A stretch of 64,000 nt of DNA from Thalassia testudinum (GCA_037157565.1 JAZHRO010000046.1:19690501-19754500), one strand, 5' to 3'; positions 35,309-48,189 are shown, numbered from the stretch's first letter. The notes: generated by a model not told the origin, from the letters alone. Program-made: numbers and translations.

Positions 35309-36075
35309 CTAACTGACGAAAAATCTACTTGCAGAGGTCATGTAATCCTGTCTTGATGGAAGTAGATCATCGCTTGGTTGGATAGGATAATCAGGATCAG
35401 GGGTGTTATGATCAGATGAACACCTTGGACAATTAGATCTGTAGGTTGAAATGTGCAAGCCATTAACCTCAGTCCTATGTGGATCTAGATCTAAGAACCT
35501 TGATAGTGTAGTCGAATGAGACATTAGGTCGTCATAAAGGGGCCCAATGTTACCACAAAAAAGCTGATTCTTCCTCTTCACCATCCTCCTCGATGCGATC
35601 ACAATCGAAGTTTCTTGATGCCCTAAATATGTCAATTCTAAGTCTTTCATCACCTAAGGCAATCTCCATACACTTGGAAGCACAGTCAATGTTTGCTCGG
35701 GCTGTCGCCAGAAATGGGTGACCCAAAATGATTGGTGAATCTTAGAATTAGGAGGAACCTCCATATCGAGAATGAAGAAGTCTGTGGGAAAGCAGAATCT
35801 ATGAACTTTTATGATCATGTTCTCAACCACCCCCTTGGTGTTTTTACTGATCTATCAGCTAGCTGAATCATAACTGAGGTGGGTTTTAACTCCCCAAATC
35901 GAAATCGATCATATACAACAGTGGGAGTCAAGTTGATGGACGAACCCAGATCAAGAAGGGCCCGATCAAATGGAGAATCCTGCAACAAGCATGAAATGAG
36001 TGGGGTACCAGGGTCTTTTTTCATATGCAGTAAGTCGACTAGAATCATAGTGCTAGCCTCCTCTGATAGTACCAC
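35309..36075 (-). pseudogene. Aspartic protease region of element G
   Basis: 36075-35815 holds LLDLGSSINL, the retroelement protease active site (D-[ST]-G class with the Athila-type D-L-G-S), then GELKPTSVMIQLADRS. The frame is lost near 35815; 35653-35309 is linker-like text. The protease would cleave the gag-pol polyprotein. Confidence 0.75.
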
Positions 36076-36419
36076 TTGTCGTCCATTTTTTAGCTGTTGC
36101 TTAGGAGTACAATAGTCATTAAAGAACCTAGCGATAGCAGGAATGTGATCAATGGCCTCGAGGAGAGGGACCTAAATATGTACTTCCTTAAACATTGATT
36201 TCAAGTCCTTGAAATAATGAGTATCCTTTTTCTATGCTATATTCCGTGTCAAAGCCTCAGAAAAAGGGACAGGAATCTCAGGGTCGAGTGGCCTCTTGCC
36301 CTTATCAACCATAGATGGCTCTTGAGATGAAGATGGAGTCAAACCATCCTGTGGTGAAGGGCATGAAAAATCATGACCTGCTTGCCTGTGTAGTGGGTCT
36401 TGTGTAATCTTTTCTCTCC

Positions 36420-38354
36420 TTAGAGTGACAGCCTTTGCATTGGCATGCTATCCATGAGGTGGGGGGGGCGCGGAAGGAATAGAATACGTAGGGTTTTGTA
36501 ATAAAGGTGGCTGACCTTTCCCATAACCAGGTGGTGAAGGAGGTGCTTGTAGAATAGCATGTGCTTGTCCTTGCGGTGCTTGGAATCTAAGCGGGGCACC
36601 TTGATTCTGTACATACCTTGGGTATGAAATAGGTTGGGAGGGCAAGGCTCCCTGTGATCTATGCTCCTGCATCATCTGATTCTGTGTATTTTGCACATTC
36701 TATATTTGGTCAGCCATAGCTTTCATAATTTGCAGGTTATCATGAGTCAATTTTTGGATTGACTCCTACAGTTCCTCCTCTAGTGACTCCATAGGGTCAG
36801 CCTACTTTGGAGGGTAGTTGGCAGCTTGGTGCAGCAGCTGATAAATAGAACATGTTCATTGCTATGATGGGAATGGCTGCTGCCTCGGGTATATGTTCTG
36901 TGCATTCCCATATTGTTTGGTCTGATAATGTGGATTTGGTCTTTGTGAGTTACCATACTAGGAGAAGTTAGGATGCTGGCGTCAGCAAGGATTATACGTC
37001 TTGGAATACGGGTTATTACACCTGTAATCTTGGATAGCACTGACACCTTCGTAGGTCGAGGATGTCTCAGATGCAAATTCATCAAAATAATACGCACTAA
37101 ATTGTCATGTGGTGCGTAACCCTGATTGTACGATGCCATATCTAGATTACTCACGGTCTTCTGATATATAGGATCCCGCAGAGATGGAGAAGAAACATCT
37201 TGAACGAAAAGATGTTCACGAGCAGGAGGGGCTTGGGATGCAATAAAGGAGTGTGATGCAGTTGTACTGCCAGGAAACCCAGATCTTGCTCGCATTAATT
37301 CATCGAGCTTTTTATCGAGTAGATCCACTTTGTCCACATTCTTGGTGATAATGTCCATATCAACTTGGACAGATTTGGCATGAGCTTCGTGGACATTAAC
37401 TCATTGCTATCCAGGTCACTGGAATTGGTTCATAGAGGTGGCATTCATCGAGTTTTCTTCTAAGGATTTGAACAGTTCGAATGCATTGTTCCTGTCCTTC
37501 GCGAGGAAATTCCCACCGCAAGATGCATTGGCCAAATATTGATGTGTGTCATCCAGCCCATGGTAAAAGACTTGTGCAAGATGCCACCTAGGTACACCAT
37601 GGTGTGGTCACTTCTTGAGAAGATCGTTGAATCTATCCTAGGCATTATGCAGTCTCTTCGGGGCCTTAGGAAAAGGTCATGATTGCACGCCTCATTACAT
37701 TTGTTCAACCAATTGGAAAGAACTTTTGGAAGAATTTGCAACGTAATTCCTCCTAGGTTCCAATCGGCCTCCCAATAGTCTTGAACCAATAGGAAGCTTT
37801 ATCCTTGAGAGAGAAAGGAAAAAGCTTCATGAGAACAATTCCAATGTTTACATTTTTGGGTCAAACTAACTCTGTAATTGACTCAGATCATTGATGTGCT
37901 AGAAGGGATCTTCATTTGAGTTTCTATGGAAGTGAGTCTGGATTAGACTTATGATGTTCGACTTTAACTCGAATGCATCTTCGCCTGCGGGAATCTAGAC
38001 CTGAGGTGCTATAATCATTGTCACCAGATTGTAGAAGTCCTGCAATTGTTCTCTACTTGGTGGATGCTGCATCCTGTCTAGCGTTGTGAGGATCTTGTCA
38101 ATTCTCTGCTTGTATCTTTGCTCAGACTCCTCGACCCTGACTTCTAGATGAGCCATTGGGTTTTGACTTTCAGGGCCCTGACCAGCTCCGGCACTGGGAT
38201 TAGCCATTTCAGCTAATCGAGAGGAGGATTGTTGGGAAGAAGGTTCAAGCGAGAGTTGCCTTTGCTGCCTTGGGTTTGGGTCCCAAGGTCCAACAAGTTT
38301 AGGTCTTAATGACCTTCTTCCTTGCATACTAATGATAATGTCATCATCAACCAT
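36420..38354 (-). pseudogene. Gag of element G
   Basis: The N-terminal ORF 38354-37995 (MVDDDIIISMQG...) has a Gln/Ser-rich stretch and a heptad-like helix (VEESEQRYKQRIDKILTTLDRM). After a stop, broken frames give FELKSNIISLI, CPHHG-like PHHGVPRWHLAQVFYHGLDD (about 37600) and GGNFLA, the gag domain; 37358-36780 and 36696-36420 give a Gln/Pro/Met-rich tail. I see no CCHC knuckle. Confidence 0.75.
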
Positions 38355-38379
38355 ATCTAGCTTTAATTAGTCATTATCA

Positions 38380-40988
38380 AGGAATAAATGCTCCTACATA
38401 ACCGCCATAGGACTGTAATTTATTGCAAATCCTTTCTGAGAGAAATACAAGAAATCAGGGTAAAAACTATAATTTTACCATCATAACTGTGGGTTTCTCC
38501 AAGGGTTAATTAAGGGTCAAATGATCTTAAGAGTCTAACAAGTGGGTTAGTACAGATAGAAATGGGTTTTTGCGCATTTTAGGAATTAAATGACAACTGA
38601 AGCACTAAAAATAGACCTGCTTGATTAACTGAGGTTTCGGTCAAGATAAAATTCACCTAAACCCTCTAAAAATCATATAAAAATATTCTCTAGGGTTTGG
38701 TACCTTCAATTTGACCATTGGAACCCAGTTTGACCTAAAATAGAGCCCTAGACAGATTTTAACCCTAATTTAGGTTTTTGCATAATTACCCAATCAAACT
38801 AGGTTAAAACCAAAATATAACTTCACCATTGGATTCCTAAGGTCCAAATTAGGTTTGTACTAAAATTTGGGCTCAATTTGAGATCATCTTGACCTAGTTT
38901 GCAATTTGGTCTTGTCTGACTCTTTTATCTCACACACATGCCCTTAACTTTCAAAATCCTTGCAAATAGCCCCCAGCTTTGTCCTCTTCTTCACAAATAG
39001 ATCCTTTCCGCCCTCAACTCCTAATCCTAATGCTCCGACGACCTTCAAATAGGAAGATCTCCCTGATTCTTCTCTCAATCCCTTCCAAAATTGGAAGGGA
39101 GATTCCTTTAGGAGTCCTCTTTCCAACTCACCCATCCTTAAACCCTACAACCTTCCTAATCTCTCATGCGAATGCTTGAGAGATTCAGGTATCTTTCAAG
39201 TTTCCAACTCCGGTGACCTTCTAAGCTTGGAAAGCTTTTTTCCCAAGCTCTAATCACCCTCTAACGGCCTATATAAGACTCCCCAGGGCAGTCCGTGCTT
39301 CTCACGCTCGATTTCGACCAGAGTTACCCCCAAATTCTTCTGTCCTAATCCGACCGAAGCTCCTCCACGTCTGGTGAGCTCCTTCGACTCCTCTCGTTGT
39401 CTGACTACAATACCGGTGGTAGATCCTCCTTGCCTTCCTCCGCATCGAGTAGTACCAGCCGACGCCTCTATCTCCTTCATCCTCGTCGTCCTACCCTCAC
39501 CGAAGTAGTTTTCTTCCCCGACGCCAGCCATACCATAACCGGCGCTGCTCTGTCCCCTTCATCCATTAGATTAGGGTTAGATTAGTTTATTTTAGCTTGT
39601 AGGTTAGTTTCTCACTCTTCTTATCCCTGTTTCGACCCTCGACACACACTATCACCTCCATCTTCCCTGTCTCCGGCAATCCCTCCGGCGAGATCTCCCC
39701 ACTGCTACACTCGTCCATCCGCCTTGTCGAAACTCCCATAAGCTTCGCCTCGCCTTCCCGCACAAAGGCCCTCTCTTTATTTCACCGCTCACACTCTCAT
39801 GACCGCTCCCTAACACACCCATCACCAGCTTTCGTCCCCGACTCCGTCGACCACCACACACATCCACATGCCCCGAAACCATCGCCATATCACTCCACAC
39901 ATTTCGGCGATACTGGTGAACATGTTTAATTGGGATGAGAGGCCATATTCATTTATTTCAGGTCTGATTGGAGCTCCGCCGTCGCCCTTGAAGTTGTTCG
40001 ACATGTCTTGAGTTCTTCGGTCGCATTCGCTCCAGGCGCTTGTTCCAAGCTACATGGATTCATCCCACATACGTGTCTAGGTCCTCAATTAAGGATCCCA
40101 GTAGCAGCACCACCTCCAATTGGATGAAGGACCTTCTGCTAGAACGCGAGGAAGAGATGTGGGAAAATAGTCCCACATCATAGAAAGAAGAACAGTCAGC
40201 CACACATAAATTGCAAAAGTCGCATGGGCTCTTTGCCTCCAAACACAGGGTGAGGTCCTACTACACCCCTCTCACCCGACACCTGCCTCGCTCGTAACAC
40301 GCATTACGTGGACTTGGCTCTGACCCGACACGCCTAACTCGAGCACACCTCTGCTACTACCCCACGTTGGTAGCCCTGGTCCCAGGTACGTGGATCCCTG
40401 AATACTCGATTACCCGTTACTGTAGAAGGCTTTCAGAGGGCAAAACCCATAGAGAGAAAGAGAGAGAAAGTCCAGGGGTTGGGTTTTGCTCTGTTGTGAA
40501 ATGGCTAAACACTTAGCTATTGGAGGGATTGCCTCCCTTTGTGTGTGAAGAACAAAGGACAAGGTAAGAAAGAAAGAAGAAGGGGTAGAAGAGGCACATA
40601 GAGAAGAAGAAGAAGAATAGCAGCAGAAGAAGAATAAAAGGAGCACTGTAGAAACATCTTTTAAGATGTCTGATTGCAAAATCAGATGTCTGATTATATG
40701 CTCCTTCATATTGATTGATTTGAGTAGTTGTTTATGTATTAGACTCATAATTAGTGATCCAAATCACCATTATTTTGTCTAAGATTACTTTTTACACTTC
40801 ATATACTCATGTGCTACATTGTCTATTAGATTTTGAGTAATATATCATGCTCATTTACATTAATTGTTGAGATTAGCATGTGAATTCCTATTTGCTCCTA
40901 GTGAACGACCTCAGACTTTCATACGAGTTATAAATCTTATTTGTTTTCAAGTGATTTCGATCTATACAACGATGTAGCTTTTATAACA
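38380..40988 (+). repeat. Family E LTR (copy 2)
   Basis: Ends ...CTTTTATAACA at 40988, homologous to 42524-42976 in the same sense and to 23674-26280 reversed. TATATAAG at 39270-39277 gives a plausible promoter in this sense, and the U5 block GAACGACCTCAGACTTT lies near 40900. No primer site follows; the next 49 bp are purine-rich. The start is uncertain. Overlapping ORFs in 39000-40250 are not supported. Confidence 0.6.
39270..39277 (+). promoter_or_regulatory. TATA box of family E LTR
   Basis: TATATAAG preceded by GGCC; the counterpart in copy 1 is TATAAAAAG, also preceded by GGCC, on the minus strand at 25375-25383. Conserved position in both copies. Confidence 0.5.
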
Positions 40989-41037
40989 TTGATTTTGCTT
41001 GTTAAGAAAGGAGAAGAGAAGGAGAGTAGGAGAAAGG

Positions 41038-42518
41038 TGATTGCACGTGTTTCGTGAGTTTGAAATCAGGGCTACAAGTAACCCGTCATCGTAGTTGTAA
41101 AATGCGTGGTCAAATAAATTTTATAACCGAAACTCAAAAAGTGAGTCCCAGGTCGAACACGGGGAGGCGAACGTTTGGTTTGATGAAATCCGTGCTTCAC
41201 TTTTTATTTGTTGATCTCATTTTCATCTTTTCTAATTTTTTTGGTATTTTTAACAAGCAAGAGATTCTGTTGATGAAAACTTTATCTACTTGCAAAAATA
41301 TAAGAGAGAGAGAGGGAGAGGGAGAGGGAGAGGGAGAGAGAGAGAGAGAAACAATCATCTATTCATCAAGAACTGTTTGTTACACTACGAAAGAAGGAAA
41401 CATCTATACTATGAAAGCATAAAAAGATAGAATGGGGTGAGAGAAATCCCCCTTGACGGTTGCTCGGAGGACGACTCACTTTGACATCGCCTGGAGGAAG
41501 ATGGTGACGAGTGGGACGAAGGAGGACAGAGCTGGACGATGGAGGATGGGGCAGGACGGCGTCGCGGCGAGGATCTTCTTCCCGAAGGGCGGTGAGAGGA
41601 CAAGCATGGGATGCTCCACAAATGGGGATGAGGGGAAGGAAAACTATTTGATTTTCTACCCTAGAGGAGCATTTCGACCTTGGGACAAGCTCTCTCTAGA
41701 GCCTCGGAGGTGGTGAGAGGAAGAAAAGAAGAGATGAAGAAAAATGGGAGGGGTAGGGGTCCTTTATAGTGGAGGAAAGAATCAAATTCATATACAGGAC
41801 ATTTAGTGATGGTCATAAACATTGTTGAAGGTCCACCATAAACATCGCTGAAGACAGCCCACATACCCACACTGCTGCTGCGTTGGCAGACACTTACGTG
41901 CCCTTGTCGCGCGTGCACGCACGATACGCGTTGCTACCTCCGTGTGCATGCTGCGCTATTGGGCTTGCATGTGCGTGCCTCCACGGGCACGTGTGCACCC
42001 ATGCTACTGTGCTTGTGCGGTGGCACGTGCATGCGCATGGGCGGCTTGGGTTGCACCACGTGGCGCAATCTGGGCCGTCCAGCTTCTTCCCTTTGTAGGG
42101 GATGCTACAGAGGTCGGATTGAGTCAATTTTTTACCGTTGGGTTGCGATCGTCGACCCGAATCCATCCGTGCAGTCAGATTTGTCATTTGATGCTCCGGA
42201 TTATGTCACCTAGTCCCTCGGCCATTGATCTTCCTTGGATTGCATATGGTGACACGGGACTTCGATCGAGGTGATTTCGGAAGCGTTGGACTCCGATCGT
42301 CGTCTTAATCAGATTCGTATGGTTGGATCGTCAATTCGAGGCTCTGAAATAAATATCCTTCTCTCTTGACCATAAAAAGGACGTAATTAACCTAAATTAT
42401 ATACAACTCTAAATGCAGAATGATGCATGCTATGCAATATTTATAACATGAGATGCAAATCTAAGCCTAGGAACATGCATGAATAGGCATTTTACCCTCA
42501 ATAAATGTGTTTACATCA
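41038..42518 (-). mobile_element. Complete solo LTR, family C (1481 bp)
   Basis: TG...CA ends (TGATTGCACG...TTTACATCA on the plus strand) and a perfect 5-bp duplication AAAGG (41033-41037 and 42519-42523). No internal sequence. A TATAAA box on the minus strand at 41763-41768 agrees with the orientation inferred from U5. It inserted into purine-rich family E sequence. CACGTGGCGC is at 42057. Confidence 0.9.
41303..41350 (+). repeat. GA-rich microsatellite
   Basis: AG and GGGAGA units in the U5/R part of the solo LTR; relatives at 23545-23570 are shorter. Confidence 0.85.
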
Positions 42519-42523
42519 AAAGG

Positions 42524-42976
42524 CAAAGAAGAAAGAAAGAGTTCTGAAGAAAATGAAACGAGAAGAAAGAAGAAGAGTCTGCAGAAGAGCTAAAGAGAAG
42601 AAGAAAAGCATTGTAGAATCAGACATTTAAGACGTCTGATCCTACCATCAGACATCTGATTTGAGCTTCTTAGACTTGATTGATATTGTGTTCTACTTGC
42701 TATTATTGTGAGGAGTAATTGGTGATTCAAATCACCATTTTACTCCATTCTTTTTGCACATTGATACTTGACATTATTGCTATACCATTCTGAATTAATT
42801 CTGATTGCAATTTCTTATATCTTTGACTCAAATTATGATCTTGAGTTTTAAATTTCCATATTGCTCCCTACGTTCAACTACAGATTTCTTTCGAGCATAA
42901 ATTTATCTATTTTTCACACTGATTCAAACTGTACTATAACATGATGATTTTAAAATCCGTTTGAGAGCGATTAACA
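42524..42976 (+). repeat. Family E LTR 3' end (copy 3)
   Basis: U5 of family E: paired GACGTCT and GACATCT sites near 42630-42660, GGTGATTCAAATCACC hairpin, TTGCTCCCTACG, end GCGATTAACA. A tRNA-Asp-type primer site follows after 3 nt, so this is the 5' LTR end of a plus-strand element. The upstream part is disrupted; 40989-41037 is probably the pre-insertion continuation. Confidence 0.7.
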
Positions 42977-42979
42977 TTT

Positions 42980-42997
42980 TGGCACCGTTGCCGAGGA
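42980..42997 (+). other. Primer-binding site, tRNA-Asp type
   Basis: TGGCACCGTTGCCGAGGA, two changes from the tRNA-Asp complement, directly after the family E LTR end. It anchors the orientation of family E. Confidence 0.85.
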
Positions 42998-44190
42998 GCA
43001 ATGTGCAATTCACTGCTATTCTCTTGTTATATTTTGATTATATTTTAGAACTAACTTGCCATGTTTTCTTTATTGTGATTTTGCGAGGTGCTTCACGAAG
43101 AGATCTTCCGCGCAAATCAACCACTCTAGGGCAGGTAATTTCTCTATTTTTCCCTAATCAACCTCCTAATCTTGGGAAGACAAAAAGGAAATAATCAATT
43201 AGGAATCACCTACCTTATTTTTCATAGTAATTATCATTTAAAGGGCAAGTTTCCTAATTTGCAAAAATTTTTTCAAATCTGATTGAAGATTGAGACGATT
43301 TTGTTCAGAATTCCCTACCCCAAATTTCTTATTCTTATTAGGGATCACGCTTAATTTCTGATCATCTTGGACTACTCACCTTCTTGTTTGAGTCCAAGGT
43401 GTACATGTTGAGATCAAATTAGATGCAGAATAGAGCCAATTAGGGTTTGACATTAGGATTTGGAGTACTAGTACACATTTTTACCCGAATTAAAGGAAAG
43501 TTACCCTCCCGCAATTGTGTGCTACCCAAGCCCTTGATTGAAAAGATCTAATAAGAAAAACCCTAAAATTAGGCTCTAAATTCACTTGAACCCTAAAATC
43601 CTTAGACCTAATAGCCCGAGAGTCAATCAGGGTGATTTTTGGGTCTTGACCTAGATTTCATTCTGCCATCTCTAGGGCAGGGCAGGTGAAGTTAGTCTAC
43701 ATTGTAGGCTAACTAACCTCCAAATTAGGTCCCAAGTCAATTTAACTTCTAATCAAGTGAAAGAAAAGGCACAAATTAGGACATAAAACTGGTAGACTTA
43801 AGAGGTCAAGTTATCCATTCTAGTCTACCTAGACCTTCAGTGACAAGGAAGGTTGGGTGGGGGAAACCCTATAACCCATGGGGGCGCTATACCGTGTAGC
43901 GGTCTTTGCGGGACTCTCCCTTCCTAGCTGCCCAGGTAATTCTTAGGTGGATGACTTTCTGATCCAAGGGTATCATCCGCCCCGAACCTCTACAGTCATC
44001 CAAAAATCTTTGGGTGCCTTGATTGGGTCCAAATAACATCCAGTCCCTCATCTATTCTCTAGAGCACATACACAGGAAGGTCCTTAGGTTTTTTTTTTTT
44101 GTTTAACCTAAGAGACCTCATTAGATCTTCTTGGGGGTTTCTTTCAGATCTAACCAACTCCAATCTGAACTTGAGTTTTGACTCTACATC
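42998..44190 (+). other. Leader of the plus-strand family E element
   Basis: About 1.2 kb with no supported ORF. AT-rich with CCCTAAAAT and TCTAAATT type text, similar in length to the leaders of B2 and the complete element. Confidence 0.5.
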
Positions 44191-45893
44191 ATGATTCCAC
44201 CATTTGATTCAAAAATGCAGCCTGGCTATATAGGAAGACTATTTAGAAAGCGTAAGTCCCAAATGAGCATGAACGAAAAGATACTTGAGAATGCCTATAG
44301 AAACCATGAAGAATACTGTAAAAGGGACATTTAGGAGAAATTTGCAAAATCAATGAACCACATTTTGAATCGTATGAAGATATGATACAAATGAAACACG
44401 GTTCAACTCGAGATCACCTATTAGAAGAACACATGGAATTTGTGAAATTACACAACAATGATTGTCTGCAATATTGGTCAAATCCTTCAATTCCAGAAGA
44501 ACTCCAGAATTTTTTGAAGGAACGGGGAGAATTGCTGAATGGGTTATATAGAACCATCTATCAAAAATACCCGTCAGAAGTTAAGATGACATCTTGGAGT
44601 AATTCTAGTAATCCATGTAATTTCCCAAATCCCGGGTGTAATGAACAAGGTTGTAATGGACCCCCAACCCATGTGAATTCAGATTCAAATTTCATAGCAA
44701 TTGATACACCTGATCTTGAGACAGGTTGGGAGGATTCGATTGCAAGTGACAACGATTTTGAGCTAGCCCTAGAGATACAAAACCCTGGTTCACCAAGCTT
44801 AGATTTCCCAGACACCTGTGATAATGAGATTAAGTTAGAACCTCTCGAGGGTGTAAATTCCATCCCTTATGCTGATAAGGTGACTCTTAAGAGCAATTCT
44901 GACATCCTTGTAGAGCCCAATCTAGATTCTAGTGATCCAACCCATACCCTTAACCTAGAATCTGGATTTAAGCCTTATTGGGATGATTATGAAGCCCCGT
45001 GCAAAACAAATTAGATTTCGAATCTGGATTATGATTCAGGGTCAGTATTTGATGAGTACACCTCTTCAGACTCCTCAGAGATACAGATTAACTTTTCAAA
45101 AGTCATGCTGATTTATGATACAGAAATCGAGGAGTTAGAAGAGTTGGGATTTGATTGGGTCTTCCCTATAGGCCAAGAACCCGAGCCCATGCCTAATAAG
45201 GACAACTTTTTAAACTTGAAATTTGAAAATAGGTTAGATCCAAGTCAGGTTGCTGATTCTACATCTTTTGATTTACTCTATGGTGGAACCTCTAATCCCG
45301 AATCAGATTCAGAACATGATTCTCGCAAGTTCTCTGACGATTTTGAATCTTACTCTAATATTGGAGAACTGTTGTTTCCTGATGATTACGAGCGAATCTA
45401 CGACCTCAGCAAACACAACCCGTCTTTTGATTCTGAGGCTGAGGTCAATGATTCGAACGAAAACACCTCTTCCACATCATATACAAAACCTTCCAAAACC
45501 CGTTCTCAACCCTGACCTGCAGCTGGATTCAATTTCTACTCTGATTCTTCTCTCAATGAGTAGATTGCACATGATTCTCCTCCACATTTCAATCGGGTTT
45601 TGGACTTCGATCAGACTACGAATCACGACCCATCCTTCTCTGATCACTTTCGTAGGGTTCCTACATCCTCCACTAATTCTTTTTCTTTTGAGGATCCCAA
45701 CTCTAACCAGGTTGATTCGACTCATCCAAACCCTAATTTGTCACTTCCACATCCTTTTGAGTCACATAGTATCTGGTGGGCACCACAACTTTTGATCCAC
45801 ATCTATCAACTCGCCAGATTGATTGGGTTTAGGCTGCATCATCATCCTGCATTCCAATATTTTATTTTATTAATTTTCTCCTACTGCAGGTAA
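44191..45893 (+). pseudogene. Acidic ORF of unknown function in a family E element
   Basis: I do not recognise this protein. ATG at 44191 opens MIPPFDSKMQ with a basic patch (GRLFRKRKSQ). The frame shifts at about 44320. From there one frame runs to 45893 with stops at 45012, 45513 and near 45560. The protein begins helix-rich (EELQNFLKERGELLNGLY) and then is very rich in Asp, Glu, Ser and Asn with repeated short motifs (EELEELGFDW, DLSKHNPSFDSEAE). No zinc knuckle, protease or RT motif occurs. It occupies the place of gag-pol behind a good primer site, so the element is non-autonomous. A basic N-terminus with an acidic tail could suit nucleic acid or protein binding, but that is a guess. Confidence 0.55.
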
Positions 45894-46830
45894 CCGCTCC
45901 ACTTCTTCCGCCTGCACATTCACTCTTCGCCAGCTGCCTACACTCAAGACCCCCATTCATGGAGGAGCGGGAGAGATGGATTTGGTCGGGGCTGCTATGA
46001 CTACAAGGGAGAGGAGGAGGCAGCTGTGCTCAGCGAGACGTCGCATGCCCCATCACCATGCATTCGCCCATCACTGTGGTCTCCACGGCTGAGCCTTGCC
46101 ACACCATAGGTTGGCGGAGTGATAGGCTGCTGTGCCAAGCCAGCGAGTTTGGCCAGTTACCGCCTCGACAAGGCCACCACCCACTCCATCACTGTGTTTC
46201 ATCTCCACCACCACCGGCCTCATCCGTGGCGGCAAGCCTCCACCATTGTCGGTGTGTCGTGTAATAGGCTGCACCGCCATTCGGAGCTTGCTCGCATCAC
46301 CATGAATGCACGCTGCTCCACCATAAGCACGCATAGGCGTGCATGCTACCATCTTCACTATTCATCTCCATCTCCACTGCATCCTCTGTTTGACCTGTAA
46401 AAGAACCCAACAACATCATTTTCACCATCTTCGGCCATCCTACCACTTTCATACAACCAATCCCATCTTCACATAGCCATACCTCTTCATAGCCACCACA
46501 CACCTCCACTCCATTCCATGTTCCACAAAGCACCCCTTTTCTTCTTCTTTTTCTTCTTCGTCTGTTTTCAGAACAAAACCATCTCCACCGACTCCTCATT
46601 GCACCTTCAGCCCGTGCGCGACTAGTGCCCCTCCACCACGCTATCGGATGTGCCCGCGTGCACCTCCAATAGGCCAGCAGCGCACACCTCCCCTCGTCGC
46701 ACGTCCGCCCGCACGCTGTAGAGCACACCACACCCGCAGCAGCGAGAAGCACCTCCAGCGACCTCCTGTGTCGTGTGCACGCAACAGTAGTGCACCCGTG
46801 CATGCAGCTACCCAGCAAGCATTTAGACAC
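45850..46830 (+). repeat. LTR fragment of the B2/K type, plus orientation
   Basis: Reverse homologue of 21890-22180: GTGGTCTCCACGGCTGAGCC, GCCAAGCCAGCGAG, GGATTTGGTC blocks. Both LTR ends are missing; at about 46830 it is joined directly to leader sequence. Confidence 0.6.
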
Positions 46831-46834
46831 TCCT

Positions 46835-47541
46835 AGGTCTTGGAACTACTAGGACAAGAGCCCTCCTACCATTGGATTCTGAAGTGTTCAGAACTTGAGA
46901 TCAAAGGTTTTGTAACTCCAAAGAGGGGGATACCCTGCCATGGATTTTTGGGGGTAGTTAAGAAGCACTGCAAAAGCACAGCTTCAAAGGAAGGCTTAGG
47001 CCTACTTGCACCCCTCGATCTTCCGTCTTTGGAGTTGATCTACCATTTGAGATTTAGGGAAGAACACCTAAGCTCTAACTAAGTCTTTTTAGGCATTTTG
47101 CAGGTCAACAATAGGTGCATAACTGATTGGGAAACTTGCTTTGTCACCTACAATTTGAATTAAAGTTAAAAGCCTAAATTTGTAATGACCTAGCAAGTAC
47201 TTTTGAATTTTGTTTGTTGTGCATGCTTGGTAGGCGATCTCTTAGGAGAAACTTGTGTTTGATTCTGAACCTGAAAGAATCTTAGGAAGGAACCTCTCAA
47301 GGGAAGAAATGGTTGGTCAAAGGAGCCTTAAGGAATATTTCATTCTGACCAATCAAAATGGCCCTGCACTACGTAGACTTGGAGGGGACAATGCTTATGA
47401 GATCAAAAGCAGTACCATGTCCTTGCTGCCCTCCTTTTATGGTACTGCTAGGAAAGACCCTTACAGGCATATAGAGGAATTCACCGAGGTCTGTTCCACG
47501 ATGAAGCTGCAGGGCGTTACTGATGACGCCCAAATGCGGAC
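46835..47541 (+). pseudogene. Leader and gag N-terminus of a B2-type element
   Basis: 46835-47254 matches the B2 leader (17050-17300, reversed). From 47255 the frame gives EPERILGRNLSREEM, LPSFYGTARKDPYRHIEEF and VCSTMKLQGV, about 85% like the B2 gag. It is interrupted at 47541 after the codons for QMRT by a family C LTR. The frame is entered at a GTG. Confidence 0.8.
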
Positions 47542-47961
47542 TAGTCACGCGTGTTTCGCATGTTAGAAATAGGGGTTACGAGTAACCCGTCACCATAGTT
47601 GCAAAACACATCGGTTAGATAAAATTTATACCGAAACTCCAAGGGAGTCTAGGGTCAAACATAGGGAGGCGATGTTTACTTTATGTGAAAATCGTGCTTT
47701 GATTCATTTCTTTTTGGTATTTTAGGGTTTTGTTATTTTTTTTGTGTTTTTGAAATAAAAGACAAGCAAATGAATCACAAGATAGAGATGTGGAACAAAT
47801 CTGATATATATTATTTCCAATGTCAATTGTAATAAACTATGAAAGCATAAAAAGAGAGGGGGGTGAGAGGAAATCTCTCGAATCGACTGTTCGACGAGAT
47901 GAAGGTGCTTGGTGGAAGCTCAGACGAAGGAGGTGAGGAGCGGGATGACGGAGGTGAGATG
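47542..47961 (-). repeat. Family C LTR, left part (split by the complete element)
   Basis: Starts TAGTCACGCGTGTTTCG, aligned to TGATTGCACGTGTTTCG at 41038, then GTAACCCGTCACC and the GGTCAAACATAGGGAGGCGA U5 block. It continues at 61278-61974 on the far side of the 13.3-kb insertion. Confidence 0.75.
47957..47961 (+). repeat. Target-site duplication AGATG (left)
   Basis: AGATG precedes the 5' LTR and recurs at 61273-61277 directly after the 3' LTR. Confidence 0.95.
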
Positions 47962-48189
47962 TGATAAACACCAGTTTATCATCATTTTTATGCTTTAAAA
48001 CTAACCTAGCTCTTAGGATTTTACTCCGCAAACGGGTTTTTGGGCTGCATTTAGGCATAAATTAGGATAGGCATGCATTGCATTTTTTATTATTGTTTTA
48101 ATGTGTTTTTGTGAGTGTTAGGGATATACAGATTCACAGATCCTTAAAACCCTAGCACTCAAGAAGGCAATTGGTGAAGGAGAAGCCCA

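Larger units (their letters stand above)
29063..38354 (-). mobile_element. Decayed Athila-like element G (3' LTR to gag)
   Basis: Minus-strand order: gag (38354-36420), protease (about 36075), RT/RNase H (34976-33487), integrase (33380-32398), non-coding tail, polypurine tract, 3' LTR of family C (30833-29063). The 5' LTR and primer site are not seen; family E LTR sequence in the opposite orientation stands where the leader should be. It has many stops and frameshifts, and inserted into element J. Confidence 0.8.

Noticed and set aside
40410..40748. 112-codon minus-strand ORF with a Leu/Phe/Ser run
   Set aside because: It comes from a GA-rich stretch of the family E LTR; low complexity and without a counterpart in copy 1.
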